A stretch of 64,000 bases of DNA from Paraburkholderia sp. PREW-6R. GTDB taxonomy: Bacteria > Pseudomonadota > Gammaproteobacteria > Burkholderiales > Burkholderiaceae. The stretch lies in contig NZ_CP155074.1 of NCBI RefSeq assembly GCF_039621805.1, positions 1,798,001 to 1,862,000 on the forward strand, written 5' to 3'. The notes beneath the pieces are model-generated. The model saw only the letters and a program-made list of their open reading frames with translations. It made no database searches and was not told where the DNA came from. The stretch's first letter is position 1. Each line of letters starts with the position of its first letter. This document shows positions 59,020 through 64,000 of this stretch, piece by piece. A program made the position numbers and the translations under genes.

Positions 59020-59484
59020 ATGGCACAACCTATTCCGTTTTCCCGCAACACTGGTGCTGCCCGCGCACGGCATGCCAAAGCCATGCTGTTGCCGCTGGCG
59101 CGCCAGATCGCGGACGACCTCGCACTGCGCGTGCATCTTGCGCTCGATGCGCTCCGTCGCGGTGCCGGCAGCATGACCGACGCACAAACCCTCACGCAGA
59201 CGATGCTGCTCACGGGCTTTCTCGCGGAGTCGGGATTCGGCTCGGTGAATCAGGAGCACCTGAGCGCGGCGGAACGAGCTGTGTCGATGGTATTTGACAT
59301 CGGCCGCGAAACCGATCGATGGGAACTCGACGACACGGGCTTTGCGCCCTTTGCTGCGATCGCTACGAGTTACGATCAACAGTTGCATCGCGCGCCGTTG
59401 TGGGCGGTCACTGAGGCAAGCGAAAGGCTTGATCGGTTTGTGGCGGGGCTACCGTATCAGGCGGCAGCGAGGAAGCGGGCTTAA
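59020..59484 (+). CDS. Conserved small protein, unknown
   Basis: 154 aa from the ATG at 59020. It is helical, with KAMLLPLARQIADDLALRVH and LGFLAESGFG-type segments. It lies between tRNA-Val and the rRNA operon and is not in an operon. No named family is recognised; the long upstream frame to 58804 runs into non-coding sequence. Confidence 0.6.
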   Translation: MAQPIPFSRNTGAARARHAKAMLLPLARQIADDLALRVHLALDALRRGAGSMTDAQTLTQTMLLTGFLAESGFGSVNQEHLSAAERAVSMVFDIGRETDRWELDDTGFAPFAAIATSYDQQLHRAPLWAVTEASERLDRFVAGLPYQAAARKRA

Positions 59485-59653
59485 TACAGCGAGGGAGTCG
59501 GATAACGCGGGCGCTGCGTTTGTCGCGAAGATGCAGACGATGACAGCGCCTTGCGGCGTTGTTTAGCAGAGGGCGCGTGATTGCGCCTTCGAGTGTGCGG
59601 ATTTTGCTGACTGTGCTGCGGTTATGCGGCGCCGTTTCCACGCGCCGTAAACG

Positions 59654-59686
59654 CAGAAACCCCACCTTTTGGGGGTGGGGTTTCTG
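59654..59686 (-). terminator. rRNA operon terminator
   Basis: 13-bp stem CAGAAACCCCACC/GGTGGGGTTTCTG just after the 5S gene on the minus strand, typical of rrn terminators. Confidence 0.85.
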
Positions 59687-59699
59687 ACACTGCTGGGGA

Positions 59700-59814
59700 G
59701 CCTGACGATGACCTACTTTCACACGGGTAATCCGCACTATCATCGGCGTGGCGTCGTTTCACGGTCCTGTTCGGGATGGGAAGGGGTGGGACCGACGCAC
59801 TATGGTCATCAGGC
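59700..59814 (-). rRNA. rrf: 5S rRNA
   Basis: About 115 bases; ends GCCTGATGACC / GGTCATCGTCAGGC pair, and the CCGAACAGGACCGTGAAACG region matches bacterial 5S. Follows 23S at the usual distance. Ends are set by pairing and may shift by a few bases. Confidence 0.93.
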
Positions 59815-60030
59815 ATGACTTGTTGCTGCGCTGTCCTGTGGGGGACAGCCCAACCAATCGGGGAAGAAGTAGTGTCTGGTGAGGCTCACCAGAGAAGTTT
59901 TGGGTTGTGCTGTTTCTGGCACAACACTGATCTCAACCGTGTGTGGTCTGCACAAGACCCTGCGCGTGGCGCAGGGTGGGCCTGCCATGAGTGCTTGCGC
60001 ACTGACGGCTGGCCGTCACACACCTGTTAT

Positions 60031-62914
<2,884 letters not shown>

Positions 62915-63230
62915 CTATAACGGGTGCGTCTCGGCCGCATTCACTGGGAATCCGGCGTGATCCACATCGCTACAGGTTGAGTATTCGTGTTGCGCCGTAT
63001 TCCAAAGCAATCTTTCGATCACTTAAAAATACATTGATACAATCACAACCCTGATTCACCTACTCACGCACCCATCTCGAGGCACGCTTTCGTGAATCTC
63101 TTTACTACTTCTTCCTGATTGTTAAAGAACGACAGCCGATAGCGCAGTTACCATCACCACGTATCGCTCTGACTGGCTCAATCGCCAATGCATAACGCTC
63201 GGTGAATACCGAACACTAGGCATTGAGGAT
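62915..63230 (-). other. Spacer between tRNA-Ala and 23S
   Basis: 316 bases without gene. It contains the boxA-like antitermination sequence at 63121-63130 and sequences that pair with the other flank of 23S to form the processing stem. Confidence 0.6.
63121..63130 (-). promoter_or_regulatory. boxA antitermination element before 23S
   Basis: Minus strand GTTCTTTAAC (in context TCGTTCTTTAACAATC) matches the rrn boxA that NusB-S10 bind to keep RNA polymerase resistant to Rho in the spacer. Confidence 0.6.
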
Positions 63231-63306
63231 TGGTGGAGGATGACGGGATCGAACCGACGACCCCCTGCTTGCAAAGCAGGTGCTCTCCCAGCTGAGCTAA
63301 TCCCCC
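63231..63306 (-). tRNA. tRNA-Ala (anticodon TGC)
   Basis: 76 bases with CCA in the rRNA spacer. Acceptor GGGGGAT/ATCCTCC, anticodon stem with CTTTGCAAG loop containing TGC, T-arm GGTTCGATCCC. The Ile-Ala pair is the usual one in this family. Confidence 0.96.
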
Positions 63307-63375
63307 CGGTCATGCACAGAACAGCATCTGCTTTCCATCCCCGGGGGTCTCACCGGTCAGCCACCGCAGAATCAG

Positions 63376-63452
63376 TGGTGGGTCTGGATGGATTCGAACC
63401 ATCGACCCCCGCCTTATCAAGACGGTGCTCTAACCGGCTGAGCTACAGACCC
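63376..63452 (-). tRNA. tRNA-Ile (anticodon GAT)
   Basis: 77 bases with CCA. Acceptor GGGTCTG/CAGACCC, anticodon loop TTGATAA with GAT, T-arm GGTTCGAATCC. Lies between 16S and tRNA-Ala. Confidence 0.96.
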
Positions 63453-63546
63453 CTGAGTCTGTCTGCGTATGCTGTGCATGTGTGTCTTCAAAGTTCACAG
63501 CCGATAAGCGTGAGCGCTTGGTGCGTCGCCTGACGCATAAGCTCTG

Positions 63547-64000
<454 letters not shown>

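Overview
The window reads as a chromosome segment of a high-GC beta-proteobacterium of the Burkholderiaceae, most likely Paraburkholderia or Burkholderia. This rests on the rRNA/tRNA set, the selenium/formate dehydrogenase locus and the type of prophage genes; no database search was possible. It has two parts: most of a temperate prophage (1 to about 42.93 kb, left end outside the window) and host DNA (about 42.93-64 kb).

Prophage. The integrase gene (41850-42842) lies next to the 3' end of the selenocysteine tRNA gene selC (42932-43027), so selC is the probable attachment site; the other att copy must lie left of base 1. Virion genes run on the minus strand from about 24.8 kb to base 1. The head set is lambda-like: terminase small and large subunits, connector, portal, S49 protease with nested scaffold, decoration protein and major capsid. 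The contractile tail and baseplate are Mu-like: sheath, tube, frameshifted chaperone pair, tape measure, gpN, gpP and gp45-48. A block of virion-like and fibre-like genes (18.8-24.8 kb) sits upstream of the terminase, which is an unusual place. Lysis genes are not in the window and probably lie to the left. A brnT/brnA toxin-antitoxin pair, a zinc-binding candidate late regulator, small nucleases and a lambda-O-like replication gene with internal iterons follow (25-30.1 kb). From 30.2 to 34.6 kb lies the control region. It holds an Ash/Icd-like gene with self-complementary leader RNA, a higBA module joined to a truncated rha gene, a CII-like regulator, and divergent Cro-like and CI-like genes. 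Three operators lie between the two repressor genes and two more overlap a PL-like promoter 0.9 kb away. From 34.6 to 42.8 kb the plus strand carries early and accessory genes: small membrane proteins, a PP-loop (PAPS reductase-like) protein, a Lar/MazG-like fusion, Ea22/DUF551-like proteins, excisionase and integrase.

Host part. A complete selenocysteine locus is present. The formate dehydrogenase genes fdoG (with an in-frame UGA and SECIS-like hairpin), fdoH and fdoI are followed on the same strand by fdhE, selA, selB and selC. On the other side, selD and the tRNA 2-selenouridine synthase gene selU/mnmH run divergently, followed by an ArsP-type permease. A fused dihydroxyacetone kinase, tRNA-Val, a small conserved gene and an rRNA operon on the minus strand (16S, tRNA-Ile, tRNA-Ala, 23S, 5S; 16S cut by the window end) complete the segment.

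The most notable signals are: a canonical -1 frameshift site in the tail chaperone gene; a five-operator lysis/lysogeny switch whose promoters place the start codon at or within a few bases of the transcript start (also seen at both toxin genes); a C4-like self-complementary RNA region; a scaffold gene nested in the protease gene; and a prophage placed at the tRNA gene on which the neighbouring selenoenzyme depends.
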